This document shows, piece by piece, positions 62,848 to 64,000 of a stretch of DNA of 64,000 nt; the stretch's first letter is position 1, and each line of letters opens with the position of its first letter. The position numbers were made by a program, and so were the translations under genes. The notes below the pieces were generated by a model. That model saw only the letters and a list, made by a program, of their open reading frames with translations. It was not told where the DNA came from and did not search any database. Where the stretch lies: contig NZ_CP123584.1 of the NCBI RefSeq assembly GCF_045277565.1, positions 744,001-808,000 on the forward strand, given 5' to 3'. The DNA is from Aliisedimentitalea scapharcae (GTDB lineage Bacteria > Pseudomonadota > Alphaproteobacteria > Rhodobacterales > Rhodobacteraceae).

Positions 62848-64000
62848 TCAACCCGGCGCATTGGCGCTGGCGTGGACGTCTGGTCCTGGCATTTGGGCTG
62901 GGTGTCTTGCTGGCTCAGGCGCTGGCACCTTTGCATGTTGTTTTGACTGTTCCGATGGCGTTGGGCGGTGTATTCGTTCTGTTTACCCGGGCGGAAACCA
63001 TGCGACGTGCGGCCTGGATCGGCTGGATATTCGGGGTCGGATATTTTGGCGCGGGGCTGTCCTGGATCGTCGAACCGTTTCAGGTGGACCCCGACCGGCA
63101 TGCCTGGATGGCTCCTTTTGCACTAGTTTTTCTGGCTGGGGGTCTGTCGCTGTTCTGGGCGGTTGCCTTTGGTTTAGCTGCACGAACCGGTGGACAGGGA
63201 TGGGGTGCGGTTCTGGCCTTGACGGTTTGGATGTCTATGGCCGAGTTCGCCCGGGCCTATGTGCTGACCGGGTTGCCCTGGGCGGCATTCGGCCAGTTCT
63301 GGATCGACACTCCGGCCGCACAAGTTTTGCAATGGATTGGCCCTCAGGGGTTGGCTGTGCTGACTGTCTTTGCCGGATTGTCCGTCGGTCTGGCAGCGCG
63401 GCCCGGGGTGCGGTTGTTGGGGCGCGCCTTGGCGCTGCTCCCGGCGATGCTGGGTGTGGCATTGGCCCTGGCCTTGCCGGAACCTTCTGCATTTGCCACC
63501 GGTGAAAAAGTCGTGCGCTTGGTGCAGCCCAACGCCCCGCAGGACCAGAAATGGGACCCTGCGTATCGGGATCTCTTTTTCTCGCGCCAGATGGGGTTTA
63601 CCGCTGCCGAGGGAGAGTTGGGGCAGCCTGATCTGATTGTCTGGCCGGAGACGGCGGTTCCGGTGATGATGGAACATTCAGGATCTGTGTTTGATAGGAT
63701 TGCGCTTCAGGCGGGTGGGGCACAGGTTATTCTGGGACAACAACGCTCTGACGGTGAAAAATACTTTAACAGCCTTGCTGTGATTGACCCACAGGGAAAT
63801 TTGATTGCGCGCTATGACAAACGTCATCTTGTGCCTTTTGGAGAGTACGTCCCATTTGGTGATCTGCTCGCGCGTGTTGGCATCTTTGGCTTTGCAACGC
63901 AGATGGGCAGCGGATTTTCCCCTGGAACGGACGAGCCGATCGTGACCCTGACCGGGTTTGGGGCCGTGCGCCCATTGATTTGCTACGAGGCCGTTTTTCC
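62844..64000 (+). CDS. lnt: Apolipoprotein N-acyltransferase, C-terminus cut by window edge
   Basis: This is the first 385 codons of lnt. It has N-terminal membrane helices (about residues 1-215) followed by a nitrilase-type catalytic domain. The Glu-Lys-Cys triad is present: WPETAVP, KRHLVPFGEYVP and LICYEAVF. The enzyme adds the third acyl chain to lipoproteins in the periplasmic leaflet. The start overlaps the corC stop (ATGA). Several lipoproteins in this window would be its substrates. Confidence 0.95.
   Translation, partial: MINPAHWRWRGRLVLAFGLGVLLAQALAPLHVVLTVPMALGGVFVLFTRAETMRRAAWIGWIFGVGYFGAGLSWIVEPFQVDPDRHAWMAPFALVFLAGGLSLFWAVAFGLAARTGGQGWGAVLALTVWMSMAEFARAYVLTGLPWAAFGQFWIDTPAAQVLQWIGPQGLAVLTVFAGLSVGLAARPGVRLLGRALALLPAMLGVALALALPEPSAFATGEKVVRLVQPNAPQDQKWDPAYRDLFFSRQMGFTAAEGELGQPDLIVWPETAVPVMMEHSGSVFDRIALQAGGAQVILGQQRSDGEKYFNSLAVIDPQGNLIARYDKRHLVPFGEYVPFGDLLARVGIFGFATQMGSGFSPGTDEPIVTLTGFGAVRPLICYEAVF

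Overview
The window looks like a chromosomal segment of an alphaproteobacterium, most likely a marine Rhodobacteraceae (Roseobacter-group) species. The reasons are high GC with strong third-position GC bias (hence long false antisense frames), a DUF6473 gene beside etfAB, an Irr regulator divergent from fabA, a fused indolepyruvate ferredoxin oxidoreductase with its own Lrp regulator, and PhoH-YbeY-CorC-Lnt in series. No rRNA, tRNA, CRISPR array, transposase or phage gene was recognised.

Layout. 1-11.3 kb is mostly core: the start of a 3-hydroxybutyryl-CoA dehydrogenase, a DUF6473 gene, etfA-etfB, a PduO-type cobalamin adenosyltransferase, a HIG1-type small membrane protein, an SDR oxidoreductase, an SH3b protein, parC, a lipoprotein, tuf and a GST. 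11.5-20.9 kb holds an M23 lipoprotein peptidase and a methylated-amine operon (dimethylglycine dehydrogenase-like flavoprotein, MttB-family methyltransferase without an amber codon, TetR regulator) with a palindromic operator candidate. It then has the fused IorAB with a divergent Lrp/AsnC regulator.

21.2-34.0 kb is the most unusual part. It encodes a LysM/FecR/Ig-like exported protein, a 1629-residue exported protein with 15 PKD-like modules, and a membrane adenylate cyclase (periplasmic sensor, HAMP, class III catalytic domain). A DUF3307 gene follows on the other strand. Last comes a roughly 1000-residue ABC-exporter-like protein whose nucleotide-binding domain has lost Walker A, the catalytic Glu and the H-loop His, but which ends in an intact-looking cyclic-nucleotide-binding domain. 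Its start codon is non-standard, and a 20-codon ORF with a strong ribosome-binding site lies just upstream. The arrangement suggests an envelope-sensing, cAMP-linked membrane system; this is inference.

34-45 kb is catabolic: a SqrR/BigR-like persulfide-sensor regulator, an enolase-superfamily dehydratase, a zinc alcohol dehydrogenase, an MFS pump, pcaB-hydrolase-pcaD, an EEP phosphohydrolase, a PLP-dependent dehydratase, a hydrolase and a haloacid dehalogenase. 45-55 kb contains the fatty-acid genes fabI, fabB and fabA with irr. fabA and fabB are separated by about 5 kb carrying, on the opposite strand, an RTX calcium-binding protein and a permease-only ABC half-transporter whose membrane domain resembles that of the degenerate ABC protein at 31-34 kb. 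55-64 kb has a LysR/phytanoyl-CoA dioxygenase pair, an unrecognised glycosyltransferase-like protein, miaB, an OmpA protein and a small lipoprotein sharing a Trp/Cys motif, then phoH, ybeY, corC and the start of lnt.
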